Positions 6,790 through 16,800 of a stretch of DNA of 27,368 nucleotides are shown one piece after another. A program made the position numbers and the translations under genes. The notes below the pieces were generated by a model, which did no database searches, had not been told where the DNA came from, and was given only the letters and a program-made list of their open reading frames with translations. This DNA is from a virus, in the IMG/VR virus record IMGVR_UViG_3300025128_000254, positions 1-27,368 of that record; one strand, written 5' to 3'. Within the stretch, counting starts at the first letter, position 1. Every line of letters starts with the position of its first letter.

Positions 6790-7210
6790 GATGCTAAGAA
6801 GACATGAAGGTGTAGAAAGTCATGCGTACATGTGTTCGCAGAATTTCTGGACGATTGGCGTTGGGCGCAACGTGGACCCCGGTGATAATGGAGCGGCCAA
6901 AGGTCTTGGCTTGTCAGATGATGAGATTGACTACTTACTTAGTAATGATATTAAGCGAGTGGAAAAAGAATTGAGTGATGAGTATGAATGGTTCTCTGGT
7001 TTAGATGATGTGCGTCGAGACTGCATGGTGGACATTAGCTTTAATCTGGGCCAAACCCGTTTGAGAGGATTTAAAAAAGCTTTGAGTGCTATGGCAGAAA
7101 GTGATTGGGAAGAGGCTAGTGAGCAATTTTTAGATAGCCGTTGGGCAGATCAGGTGGGGAATAGATCGACTGAATTGGCTGAGATGATTAGAACAGGGGA
7201 ATATAGATAA
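6773..7210 (+). CDS. T4-type lysozyme / endolysin (GH24)
   Basis: ATG 6773 is chosen over upstream starts because it follows GAGGAAGACA and places the catalytic motif near the N-terminus. The 145-residue product has the GH24 triad with exact family spacing: Glu12 (RRHEG), eight residues, Cys21 in the Asp/Cys position, five residues, Thr27 (FWTIGVG). The C-terminal lobe shows DVRRDCMVDISFNLG and WADQVGNRSTELAEMIRTGE, also typical. It would hydrolyse murein beta-1,4 bonds. There is no signal peptide, so release presumably depends on a holin, perhaps encoded upstream. The stop TAA shares its last A with the ATG of the next gene. Confidence 0.92.
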   Translation: MSRLTEMLRRHEGVESHAYMCSQNFWTIGVGRNVDPGDNGAAKGLGLSDDEIDYLLSNDIKRVEKELSDEYEWFSGLDDVRRDCMVDISFNLGQTRLRGFKKALSAMAESDWEEASEQFLDSRWADQVGNRSTELAEMIRTGEYR

Positions 7211-9099
7211 TGCCTCTTCAAAAGTTTTTGTTTAATCCTGGCATCAATAAAGAGGGAACCGATTATACCGCCGAGGGTGGTTGGTATGACGGTAACCTGG
7301 TCAGGTTTCGCAAAGGCTTTGCTGAAAAAATAGGCGGGTGGAAGAAAGTAATTCAAACGTCTTACAACGGAACGGGTCGAAAGTTATTGGGATGGGTTGA
7401 TTTAGAAGGGACAAAGCTTTTAGGTCTAGGTACGCGCACCAAACTTTATATACAGGAAGGCGCAAGCTTTAATGACATCACGCCCCTTCGCAGTACTACT
7501 GGCGCGGGGGATGTCACGTTTGCAGCAACCAATGGTTCTTCCACATTAACTATAACCGATGCTAGTCATGGCGCTTCAAAGGGAGACTTTGTCACATTCA
7601 GCAGTGCGGCTTCTTTAGGTGGAACCATTACAGCCACGGTTCTAAATCAAGAATATGAGATAGCGGCTATTTCATCCTCTAATGCTTATACGATTACAGC
7701 TAAAGACACGAGCGGTGATACGGTTACAGCGAACAGTAGTGATAGTGGAAATGGAGGCAGCTCTACTGTAGGCGCGTATCAAATTAATGTGGGCCTTGAT
7801 GTATTTGTTGATGGTACAGGATGGGGCGCAGGTACTTGGGGTGGAGGAACGTGGGGTTCTACCAGTTCGTTAAGTGATTTAAATCAGTTGCGCCTTTGGT
7901 CATTAGATAGCTTTGGAGAAGATTTGATTGCTTGCCCAAGAGCAGGAGGAATTTATTACTGGGATGTTAGTGCAAAAACTCTGGGAACTGATAGGGCGGT
8001 TCCATTAACCGAATTAACTGGCGCTAACCTTGCGCCCACAAAAGGATTACAGGTTCTTGTTTCGGATGTAGATCGCCACGTTGTGGTTCTGGGAGCAGAT
8101 CCTATTAGTGATGGCTCTCGCTCTGGTTCTATTGATCCCCTCTTAATTGCTTTTTCAGATCAAGAGAACGCGGCTGAATGGGAACCTAAGTCTACAAATA
8201 CCGCTGGTTCACTACGATGTTCAGCAGGTTCTGAAATTATTGGCGGCTTACGCGCCCGACAAGAAACTTTGATATGGACTGATGTGGCGCTTTACAGCAT
8301 GCAGTTTATTGGAACGCCATTAACTTTTGGTCTTAATCTTATCAACGAAGGCGTTAGTTTGATTGGTCCTAACGCTGCAATTAATACACCATCTGGTGTG
8401 TTCTGGATGGATAAGAAGGGGTTTTATAATTACACAGGCGCAGTTAGTCCTGTGACATGTAGTGTTCATTCCTATGTGTTTGACGATTTGGAAGAAGGTC
8501 AGGCGTACCAAGCTTTTGCTTTTTTAAATAAACAATTTAATGAGGTTGGTTGGTTCTATTGCTCTACTGATTCTACAACCATTGATAAATATGTGGTGTA
8601 TAACTATGTAGAACAGACTTGGAATATCGGGGCGCTTTCACGTACCGCTTGGTTGGATGAAGGGATCGTGGCATTTCCCAGAGCTGCAGGTAAGTCGAGT
8701 ACCACTCCTTATTTGTATCAACACGAAACGGGCAATGATGCAGATGGAAGCCCGATGGATGATGTTTATATTGAGTCGGCTGACTTTGATATTGGAGAGG
8801 GAGAAGACTTCCAGTTTATTAAACGTATGATTCCTGATGTTAAATTCACAGGAAATGGTGGTAGTGATCAGCAAATTAATGTGGTGTTAAAGCAGAGAAA
8901 TTACCCGGCGAGCTCTTTAAGTACAGATCAAACGAGTAGCTTTACTGCTTCTACTACTAAGATAGATATGAGGGCTAGAGCTAGACAGGCGGCATTAAGA
9001 TTTGAATCTGATGATGATGCGTCTGTCGATATAAGAGAAGGAGTGGGATTTAGAATTGGTGGAACGAGACTCGATATTAAACCGAATGGAAGAAGATGA
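7210..9099 (+). CDS. Phage structural protein, P22 gp10-like tail hub
   Basis: A 629-residue protein beginning MPLQKFLFNPGINKEGTDYT and continuing GGWYDGNLVRFRKGFAEKIGGW. This N-terminal motif is one I associate with the P22 gp10-like packaged-DNA stabilisation/tail-hub family of podophages. Many short beta strands and tryptophan-glycine turns (about residues 200-216, GAGTWGGGTWGS) fit a beta-propeller-like fold. A central insertion (about residues 97-190), rich in T, S, A and G, resembles an immunoglobulin-like or carbohydrate-facing decoration. The position just after the lysis cassette and before the internal virion genes fits a tail component. No signal peptide or enzyme motif is present. 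The exact role in the tail is not certain. Confidence 0.65.
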   Translation: MPLQKFLFNPGINKEGTDYTAEGGWYDGNLVRFRKGFAEKIGGWKKVIQTSYNGTGRKLLGWVDLEGTKLLGLGTRTKLYIQEGASFNDITPLRSTTGAGDVTFAATNGSSTLTITDASHGASKGDFVTFSSAASLGGTITATVLNQEYEIAAISSSNAYTITAKDTSGDTVTANSSDSGNGGSSTVGAYQINVGLDVFVDGTGWGAGTWGGGTWGSTSSLSDLNQLRLWSLDSFGEDLIACPRAGGIYYWDVSAKTLGTDRAVPLTELTGANLAPTKGLQVLVSDVDRHVVVLGADPISDGSRSGSIDPLLIAFSDQENAAEWEPKSTNTAGSLRCSAGSEIIGGLRARQETLIWTDVALYSMQFIGTPLTFGLNLINEGVSLIGPNAAINTPSGVFWMDKKGFYNYTGAVSPVTCSVHSYVFDDLEEGQAYQAFAFLNKQFNEVGWFYCSTDSTTIDKYVVYNYVEQTWNIGALSRTAWLDEGIVAFPRAAGKSSTTPYLYQHETGNDADGSPMDDVYIESADFDIGEGEDFQFIKRMIPDVKFTGNGGSDQQINVVLKQRNYPASSLSTDQTSSFTASTTKIDMRARARQAALRFESDDDASVDIREGVGFRIGGTRLDIKPNGRR

Positions 9100-9422
9100 G
9101 TAAGCTTTTACAAAGCAGGCTTCCCTTTGAAAGGAACAATGTTGTTGAGGCGGGTACGTTTAATAGAACGGTTAGATTGCTCGAGCTTAGTCTTGATTCA
9201 TTTGACCCTGATGAAACTCCTCAGTTTACTGCATCAGAGATAGATGAGATTAAATTCCAAGCAGGGAATCTGATATGGAATACTACTACTGAAAATTTGC
9301 AGGCATGGACGGGAACTGAATGGGTTAATGTAACAACTCCATCCTCTTCAGGGCTTAGTGCGACCGCTTCTGTCGGGGAAGTTCAGGTCATTGCAAATGG
9401 TTCAATTGTGGTTGCTCTATGA
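9096..9422 (+). CDS. Small virion/fibre-adaptor-like protein
   Basis: A 108-residue protein whose ATG overlaps the previous stop (ATGA). It contains the unit GNLIWNTTTENLQAWTGTEW, a pattern (G-x-x-x-Y/W-N-T-x-T-x-x-L-x-x-W/Y-T-G-x-x-W) common in tail-fibre and tail-tip proteins of phages. The last 25 residues are small and hydrophobic (SASVGEVQVIANGSIVVAL). I cannot assign a specific function. Tight coupling to the hub gene suggests a structural partner, such as a fibre adaptor or head-tail decoration. Confidence 0.55.
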   Translation: MSKLLQSRLPFERNNVVEAGTFNRTVRLLELSLDSFDPDETPQFTASEIDEIKFQAGNLIWNTTTENLQAWTGTEWVNVTTPSSSGLSATASVGEVQVIANGSIVVAL

Positions 9423-9446
9423 TATATACTAAAAATTGGGAAAAAA

Positions 9447-10424
9447 ATGGCTGATTCAATGAAAAGACCTCCCATGCAAAAACAGGCAGAGCGTTTAGCC
9501 GCGCAAGGTCGTTACGGCGATTCGATGCTTGTGCATATGAGCCCGGCCGAAGTTCAAGGGATTGCGTCTTTAGTTCCTGGTGGTCAATTACCTACTAACC
9601 CCCAGACCGGCCAACCAGAAGCGTTTGATTTTTTGAAAGCTGTAGGTGCGCTTTGGGGGGCTATAAAAGGAAGAAAAGACGCAAAGAAAGCTTCAAAGAG
9701 AGCGCAAAAACAAACGGCTGCAATTCAAGCTAGACAACAACCATTTGATGTTTTTACTGCACAGGCGCTGAATACAGCTATGGCTTCTGACGCACTTCGC
9801 CCCGGACAAACCCTCGCAGATCTAGGCGGTAAAGCTAGTTTCTTACCAGCTGGTACGTCAGCTGGAATGAATATGGGTTATCAAGGTATGCCAGGGGTAA
9901 TGTATGCAAATCGCCAGTCTATTGGGCCATTTTCAAGACAGGAAACTCCACCACAAGTAGCACCACAACCCATCATGGAATCCCCGGCTGTGGCTGATGG
10001 TGGTTCAAGTGTTGATCAGTTAGAACTCATTAATGTAAGAAGAAGAGCGCAAGGTCTTCCTGAATTTGAAAGCATAGAAGATTATTTTGACTTCGTTTCA
10101 ACTACTGATGATGACGATTTTTATGGAGGATTCCCAATCATGGCAGCTGATGGAGGTATTGCGTCATTACCTCATTTTGCTGGTGGAAATATGGTTGAGA
10201 ATTTTCCCAGAGTGGGTGGCCAAATCTCTGGGCCAGGAACAGAACGGTCAGATGATATTCCAGCCATGTTGAGTGATGGTGAGTTTGTTGTTAATGCAAA
10301 AGGACTTCGAGGTCTAGGAAAAATAAATGGTGCTAATGGAAGTAAAGCTGATCAACGCAGAGAAGGTGCTCGAACTATGTACGCGCTACAACGAGCTGGT
10401 GAACAAGCATTAAGGAGGGCTTAA
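9447..10424 (+). CDS. Virion-associated protein with GPGTERSDDIPA motif
   Basis: A 325-residue protein preceded by GGGAAAAAA. The N-terminal third has a small hydrophobic patch (FLKAVGALWGAI) followed by a strongly basic stretch (KGRKDAKKASKRAQKQ). The middle is Pro/Gln/Met-rich and looks disordered. The C-terminus holds GGQISGPGTERSDDIPAMLS then DGEFVVNAKGLRGLG, a motif I recognise from structural or internal proteins of many marine podo- and cyanophages. Two GIASL motifs occur (residues 38-42 and within ADGGIASLPHFAGG). The gene opens a run of four large internal/ejection-type proteins. There is no enzymatic signature and the function is unknown. Confidence 0.6.
   Translation: MADSMKRPPMQKQAERLAAQGRYGDSMLVHMSPAEVQGIASLVPGGQLPTNPQTGQPEAFDFLKAVGALWGAIKGRKDAKKASKRAQKQTAAIQARQQPFDVFTAQALNTAMASDALRPGQTLADLGGKASFLPAGTSAGMNMGYQGMPGVMYANRQSIGPFSRQETPPQVAPQPIMESPAVADGGSSVDQLELINVRRRAQGLPEFESIEDYFDFVSTTDDDDFYGGFPIMAADGGIASLPHFAGGNMVENFPRVGGQISGPGTERSDDIPAMLSDGEFVVNAKGLRGLGKINGANGSKADQRREGARTMYALQRAGEQALRRA
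10412..10419 (+). promoter_or_regulatory. Strong Shine-Dalgarno deciding a GTG start
   Basis: AAGGAGGG lies inside the last codons of the preceding gene and ends 6 nt before GTG 10426. It supports GTG as the start of the 604-residue protein, where no ATG is available nearby. Confidence 0.8.
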
Positions 10425-10425
10425 A

Positions 10426-12240
10426 GTGCCTACTACTACTACTGAATTAGTTCAGGAAAGTGCTCCCTTTCTTGCTCCTGAATGGCAAAGACAATATCAA
10501 GATCCAGCGGTTGAACTTACAAGTCGCCGTATGCTCGAGTCTTACTTTGGCCCTGAAGGATTAATCAGTCAGCAAATACCTGTTCCTATTCAACAGATTG
10601 CAGGTCTTTCTCCTCAAGAAATTCAAGCTAGAAATCTAGCTCAAGGTCTTGGTGGGTTTGGTCAACAACTCGCAGAAGCTCAAAATATGTATCGCCAAGG
10701 GGCAAGAGGATTTGACCCCTCTACTGCTGGGGTGTTTGGCGATCCTAGAGCGAGACAATTATATGAGCAAAGTTTAGGTGTTTATGACCCAAGAACTGGG
10801 CAAGAGTTTGTTGACTCAAGTGCTAGGGAGATGATGGAAAGTGCGGCTGGAGATGTACGAGGCGCACAAGAAGGTATTAGTGAAGAAGTGTTTGATGCCC
10901 AACGAGGTATGAGAAGGGCTGGTCAAGGCGCAAGAAGAGAAGCGAAAAGAGGTCAAAGAGGAATTCTTGATGCGGCTGGAGGTATATCAGGCCAAGTGGG
11001 TGGAGCGCAAACTGGCGCTGGAGAGGCCGCTCGAAGAGCAAGAGCAGAAACAGCTGCAGCTGGGAGAGATTTAAGAAGCGCAGGACAGATGGGCAGAAGC
11101 ACTGCGATGCAGGGTATTGCAGGGCTAGAAGGAACTGGTGAGGAATATGATCCCTCTTCTGCAGGTAGATACATGGACCCGTTCAATCGGGATGTAATTG
11201 AAGCGCAGCAAGCTGAAATTGCTAGGCTTGGAGAGAAACAAAAACGTGATGCCAGAGCGCAACAAGTTCAAGCTGGTGCGTTTGGTGGATCAAGGGGCGC
11301 TATTCAGGAAGCTGAGATAGGCCGTAACGTATTACAACAGCAAGCAAAGACTGGTGCGGAGTTGAGATCACAGGGATTTCAACAGGCACAACAACAAGCA
11401 CAACAAGCTTTTGAACAGGCTCAAGGAAGAAGACAACAAGCTGCACAAATGACTGGCTCTCTAGGTCAGGCAGGGGCGCAGACTGGTATATCTGCAGCGG
11501 GCCAAGCTGGACAATTAGGAATAAGCGCAGAGCAATTAGCTCAACGAGGCGCATTGGAGGGAGGACAACTTGGTCTGTCTGGACAACAGGCCATGGGCGA
11601 TCTTGCTCAACGAGCAGCACAAATGGGTATTTCTACTCGAGAATTACAAGGTCAGCTGGCTCAACAAAGAGGCATGATGGGAATGCAAGGACAGCAGGGC
11701 ATTGGTGCTCTAGCTGCACAACGAGCGGGTATAGGTCAGAACATTGGATCTCAATATCTCCAAGGACAACAGCTCGGCTCTAATGTCTTTAGTGATCGAA
11801 TGGGCAGAATGGCTGGAGCGGCTAGAGGGATGGGCGCTCTCACAGGACAACAGTTTGGCCACGCTATGGACGCTTGGGGTCAAGGCGCTGCAGGGCAACG
11901 CGCTGGAGCTGCTGGGATAGCTGGCTTAGGACGGCAAGGTCAAGACATGCTCGGAAGACAAATAGGAATACTTGGAGGTCTTGGTCAAGAAGGCAGAGGC
12001 ATACAACAGCGTGGATTGGATGCTCAGTATACTGCAGCAAAACAAATGGCTGATGAGCCATGGATGAGAATGCAAAGAGGTATGCAGTTACTGGGACAAG
12101 GCTCTCAATTCTTGCCTCAATACCAAACTGCTGTTGGAACCGGGCAACAACCCGTTGGTCATTACCAACAACCAGGCTCGTTCGCTGGAGCTGCAGCTGG
12201 AGCAACTGCAGGCGCAGATTTCGCTAGTTTATGGGGCTAA
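10426..12240 (+). CDS. Gln/Gly/Ala-rich internal virion-type protein
   Basis: A 604-residue protein starting at GTG behind a strong ribosome-binding site. Composition is extremely biased to Q, G, A and R, with helical glutamine-rich stretches (QGFQQAQQQAQQAFEQAQGR) and repeated AGQ/GIAGLG-type units through the C-terminal half. Two conserved-looking phage motifs appear at about residues 245-295: GRYMDPFNRDVIEAQQAEIA and QVQAGAFGGSRGAIQEAE. The latter closely resembles the AGAFGGSRHA motif of podophage virion proteins. The C-terminus is Ala/Gly-rich. It likely forms part of an ejected core or internal tail extension. This is inference from position between other virion-type genes and from composition. 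Confidence 0.6.
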   Translation: MPTTTTELVQESAPFLAPEWQRQYQDPAVELTSRRMLESYFGPEGLISQQIPVPIQQIAGLSPQEIQARNLAQGLGGFGQQLAEAQNMYRQGARGFDPSTAGVFGDPRARQLYEQSLGVYDPRTGQEFVDSSAREMMESAAGDVRGAQEGISEEVFDAQRGMRRAGQGARREAKRGQRGILDAAGGISGQVGGAQTGAGEAARRARAETAAAGRDLRSAGQMGRSTAMQGIAGLEGTGEEYDPSSAGRYMDPFNRDVIEAQQAEIARLGEKQKRDARAQQVQAGAFGGSRGAIQEAEIGRNVLQQQAKTGAELRSQGFQQAQQQAQQAFEQAQGRRQQAAQMTGSLGQAGAQTGISAAGQAGQLGISAEQLAQRGALEGGQLGLSGQQAMGDLAQRAAQMGISTRELQGQLAQQRGMMGMQGQQGIGALAAQRAGIGQNIGSQYLQGQQLGSNVFSDRMGRMAGAARGMGALTGQQFGHAMDAWGQGAAGQRAGAAGIAGLGRQGQDMLGRQIGILGGLGQEGRGIQQRGLDAQYTAAKQMADEPWMRMQRGMQLLGQGSQFLPQYQTAVGTGQQPVGHYQQPGSFAGAAAGATAGADFASLWG

Positions 12241-12249
12241 GGTAAATAA

Positions 12250-13830
12250 ATGTACGAAGACATTATGCGAAGACCTATGTTTCAAACTCCACAACAACGT
12301 GCGGGTGGAGGAATTATGAGGGGTGTTGCGCCTGTCCAAGGATATCAAGAGGGTGGTGAAATTAATCCTTTTGGAATGACTGAATCATCAGCAGGACAAC
12401 CTGTTCCTAATGATATTTTTGCTGAAGATTTTTGGACAACAGAGACAACCGAAGAAGGATCAGGCATTACATCTAGAGATGTATTTAATTTTTTAATTGC
12501 TAATCCTGATGATCCTACTGATGTAGCAATAGCTGCTGCAATGGCTCCTTTATGGATATTTCCTCCTGCCGCTATAGCAGCAAGGCTTGCTCGTATGGGA
12601 TACAAAGGGCTTAAAGTTACTAAGGCATTAGAAAAAGTAGCTGATGTACAAAATAAAATACCTAAAGCATACGGACTTCTTGGTAGTGGCACAGGTAGAA
12701 GATCTGGTCTTGCACAAGCAAACATAGCCAGAGAGGTTCCTACCATAGGCAGAGAGGCTTCTGACGTTTACAAAGCATTTGGCGAAGAAGTGGAAGAAGG
12801 TTCTCGTGAAGGCATTGCTTCATTACCCCAAACAGAAGAAGTTGAAGAAACTGAAGAAGTATCTAGTCAAGGTATTGCATCACTTCCTAAAGATTCAGGA
12901 CGTTTCGGTGAAGGTGATTCAAAGGTTCGTAATAATTTAGCGAATGTCAGCAAAGAACAATTGGATGCATACGGCGGTTCATTAACCGAATACATGAACG
13001 AATGGAACAGAACAGGGAATCGTCCTACAACTTTAAGAAAACAACAAGAGCCTGTTGAAATGTGGGGGGGTGGTCTTGCTATTGCTAGACTTTTGGGAAG
13101 ACTTCGCGGGAAAGGTAAAAAAGGTGGTGCTGTTGATGATGTCGTTGATGAAACGGTTGAAAGTGTAGCTGCACCACCAAATCCTCCAGCGACTATAGGA
13201 TCGAAGATATTAAAAGCTGCAGGAATTGGTGGAGGGCTTGGAGTTGGAACAACTTTAGGTCTTAGTGCGTTACCGGGAGATGATGATGAAGAGTCTCTTA
13301 TCTCAAAGGAGGATGCAGAAGCCTTATCAAATGAACCCACGATTGAACCCACGATTGAAGTTGCTCAAGAGCAAATTCAAGAAGAACCGGGAGGGGTTAG
13401 AGGGTTTGTCGGAAACCTAGTGGATAAATTATCTGATCCAAGACTTCAATATCAATTAGCCAAAGCAGCTCAACCATCAGAAGGCTTTGTTCCAAGAAAC
13501 TTCTTTAGCGATGTAACTCTTGCGGGTCAAGAATACGATCAGCTTCAAGCGGAACTTGATGCCAAAAAACCAGAACTCGTTCAGCAGTATGAAGCTATAA
13601 GACCTTATGCAGAACGCGGTCCCAATGAAACAGAAGAAGATGTTGACCGAAGAGTATTAAAAAGTTTGTTTGACAGAATGAATGCATCTGCTCAGTTAGA
13701 AGCCCTTCTTACTCTTTATAAATCTGTTCCTGATGCAGCTACGAATCTTGAAGCCTTTGAAGATTTTGCCCGTAATTTAGGATTAGGCGCTGTATCAGAT
13801 GTCTTAACTAAAAAAGCCGATAAACAGTAA
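12250..13830 (+). CDS. Internal virion-type protein, acidic
   Basis: A 526-residue protein, ATG behind CTAAGGTAAATAA. The N-terminus repeats the GGGIMRGV/GYQEGGEI glycine turns typical of this phage protein class. Hydrophobic segments occur around residues 95-115 (AIAAAMAPLWIFPPAAIAAR) and 320-340 (AAGIGGGLGVGTTLGLSA), which could insert in membranes. Two GIASLP motifs lie about 20 residues apart in an acidic Glu/Val linker (residues 188-213). A short tandem EPTI repeat occurs near residue 358. The C-terminal 120 residues are helical. It sits between the Gln-rich protein and the 1329-residue protein, as expected of ejection-complex components. No known enzymatic domain is seen. Confidence 0.55.
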   Translation: MYEDIMRRPMFQTPQQRAGGGIMRGVAPVQGYQEGGEINPFGMTESSAGQPVPNDIFAEDFWTTETTEEGSGITSRDVFNFLIANPDDPTDVAIAAAMAPLWIFPPAAIAARLARMGYKGLKVTKALEKVADVQNKIPKAYGLLGSGTGRRSGLAQANIAREVPTIGREASDVYKAFGEEVEEGSREGIASLPQTEEVEETEEVSSQGIASLPKDSGRFGEGDSKVRNNLANVSKEQLDAYGGSLTEYMNEWNRTGNRPTTLRKQQEPVEMWGGGLAIARLLGRLRGKGKKGGAVDDVVDETVESVAAPPNPPATIGSKILKAAGIGGGLGVGTTLGLSALPGDDDEESLISKEDAEALSNEPTIEPTIEVAQEQIQEEPGGVRGFVGNLVDKLSDPRLQYQLAKAAQPSEGFVPRNFFSDVTLAGQEYDQLQAELDAKKPELVQQYEAIRPYAERGPNETEEDVDRRVLKSLFDRMNASAQLEALLTLYKSVPDAATNLEAFEDFARNLGLGAVSDVLTKKADKQ

Positions 13831-13832
13831 TC

Positions 13833-16800
13833 ATGCCTACCTACCATAAGGTTAGGGAAGATGGTCGGAGTCTATACATCGATGCAGACAGCCCTGAAGA
13901 TGCAAGTCGAATATTAAAAGAAAAAAACCTAGCCCTAAGACAAGCACGAAAACAAAGAGCTTTTGAAACTGGACCTGATTACCAACCGGGAGAAGTCTTA
14001 GAAAAAGAAGACATTAGTTTCGGGGGTAGTGTATGGCGTGGAGGTCTTAACGGATTAGTTAGCATCCCCACAAATGTAACAAGCGCTGTGGGCTATGGAT
14101 TACAAGCAGCTGGTGCAGAAAAAGTAGGCTCTGAATTTGTTGATCGAGCTAAGGCAGTGCAGTCTAGATTTGCTCCTGATATAGAAGGACTTGGTTTGGC
14201 TGCGGAGATTCCAAAAGCTTTAGTTCAATTTGGTCTTCCTGCATACAAAATATTTAAAGCTCTTCAAGGCTCGAACATGGCTACTAAAGTAGCCGCTACT
14301 GCAGCAGCAGAAGGCCTAGTGGCTGAAGAGGATATGAAAACTTTTGGTGATGATTACTTGCCAAATCCTCTTACCAAAACTCAAGAGCTTGAATTTCTTG
14401 ATGGTCAAGAAAGAGCATTTGCTGCGTTAATGAATAAGGGAAAGATTGGCCTTGAAGCAGCAGCATTAACAGCGGGAATTCCATTGGCCTTAACTGGCGC
14501 AGGTGCAGTAATAAAAACTTCCAGTGGGGCAATAGCTAAAGTCCCTGGTATTCGTGAAGTTGCTGATGGTGTTTATGCGGTCGGAGAAGGGTTTGGTAAG
14601 CTCCTTGATAAAGCAGAAAAAGCATCCCCTGCTTTTAAGAAGGGAATCGGATACGTTAGGTTTAGAGGAGATCTTCCTGATAAGGCAACCGCCGAATTAA
14701 AAGCCTTATATGCTACTCGGCTTTCATCTATGGCTGGTGCAAACAATGTGGCTTTTAAAGACCTAAATGATGCTATTGCAAATGTTGCAACTTCAGGAAA
14801 GGCGAATGGTTTTTCTCAAGAAAAAATAATACAAGCAATAGGTGATGCGATTAATCCAGATATGGCTGACTCTGTTAGTCAGAATGAAGCGTTTAAAACA
14901 TTGATGGAAGCAGATAAGGCATTGGGTTTTGTTAAGAGTGGTAAGTTAAATATCAACACCAAGCCTGACCAGATCAGATCAAAGCTAAGTTTATTTAGAT
15001 CCGCAAAGAATGTAAGAAGCTTGGCAGATGATTACACTAAACAAATACTAGATAATCCAGAGTTCTTACCGGATGGAGCGGCTGAAACACTAGCTGGTCA
15101 ATTAGGTGTGTATGGGACCAGAGCTTACAGAGTTTTCTTAGATAAAGAGTGGCTTCCAGACCAAGAAAAAGTTAACAAAGCAATAGCTGTTTTGAAAGAG
15201 TCAAATGCAAGGCAAGGAAATCCAATACCAGAAGATGAACTGCCTGGATTACTTAGACAGATAATAGATAAAAAACAATTTTCAAATGCGGCTTTAAATC
15301 CAGAAGATCTTTTAAAAGATAGTACTTTAAGGGGAGTTCTGAGTGGCCCATTAAAAAACAGAACCGTTGATAATGAATTTATTAGAGATTTTCTTGGAGA
15401 ATATACCTGGAAAAGAGGAACTTCTATGGAGAGGAAAGAAGGACTTCTGCAAATGGTAAAAGAAACGTTAGGTAAGCAGTCTGCTATTATTGGCAAAGGT
15501 AAATACTTTAAAGAATTAGAAGATCTCGATAAATTAAGAGCGCCTGAAAACAAAATGTTTTTAGATAATCTTCCTGAGTCTGATTTATTAAAGGGCGAGT
15601 ATCAGCAAATTCCAAACTCGTTAGGTTATGGAAATTTAAGAGGAAAGTATGTAAAGACAGAATTTTTACAAGCTTTAGAAAAGCAAGCAACGAGTATGCC
15701 TTTTGAAAACGTTCCTATTGTTAGTAACTTGTATGCAAGCTTGTTGGGATTAAAGGGTGTAAGCCAAATGATGCAGACTGTTTATAATCCTACAGGTCAG
15801 ATAAGAAATGCATTAAGTGCTGCTGGATTTGCAATTGCCAATGGTAATGTTCCTAATGGAAAAACATTATCTGAAGCCTATCAAGTGATAGCCTCTGACT
15901 TTGGTAATAGATTTAGAACTCAGCCAGAAAAAAAGAAATTATATGAAGAGCTAACAGAAAAAGGATTGATTCAACAACAAGCACAGTTAAAAGAACTTGA
16001 AGACTTAATTGATATTGCTGCCGAAAAAGGCGTAGGCGGCTTGGTTGGTCGAGGAATGAAGTTTGCTCAAGGAAGACAGAATGGTTTTTCTGCAAAACTT
16101 TATAACGCAAGTGATTCTGTTTGGAGGGTGTTTAATTATTTAACTGAAAAGAAAAAGCTTGCGGGGATGGTTCAGTTTTCCCAAGTAAAGAATCAACCCT
16201 TTAACATGAAAGCAAATACATTAAAACAAATGGAAATTGCAAGAGAGGCTGGCCTTGACACTAACAATGTTAATGTGACAGAACTTGCAAGAAGATTTGG
16301 AACATCAAAAGAAAATCCTACTTTATTCGATGATTTTATTGATGAAGAAGCAGCATTAATAACAAGAGATGTAGTACCTAACTATTCAAGAGTGCCTACT
16401 GCGATTCACGCAATAAGACAATTACCATTAGGTAATTTTATTGCATACCCATCCGAGTTAATTAGAACCAGTGGAAACATAATGGGTCAGGCTATAAAAG
16501 AAATAGCCAGTGAGAATGCGTTGCTTAGACAAAGAGGCATTGAAAGGCTCATGGGATTTGGTTCCATGACTGCAGGCATACCTTCAGCTAGTGTTGCTTT
16601 GGGTTTATCTATGACAGGAACAAGCGAAGATCAACTGGGTGCATACAAAAGATCTGGTGCTGCGCCATGGGATGAGAACGGTACATTAATACCTGTTAAA
16701 GCAAAAGATGGAAACATTGAAGAAGTCATAAACGGATCTTACTTTTATCCATATGATTATTTAACAAGGCCGTTTAAAGCTGTTTTAAATGAAGTCGTTA

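Noticed and set aside
9405-9446. Possible promoter (TATACT near 9425) in the 24-nt gap before the 325-residue protein.
   Set aside because: No -35 element at suitable spacing; the tract is simply AT-rich leader.
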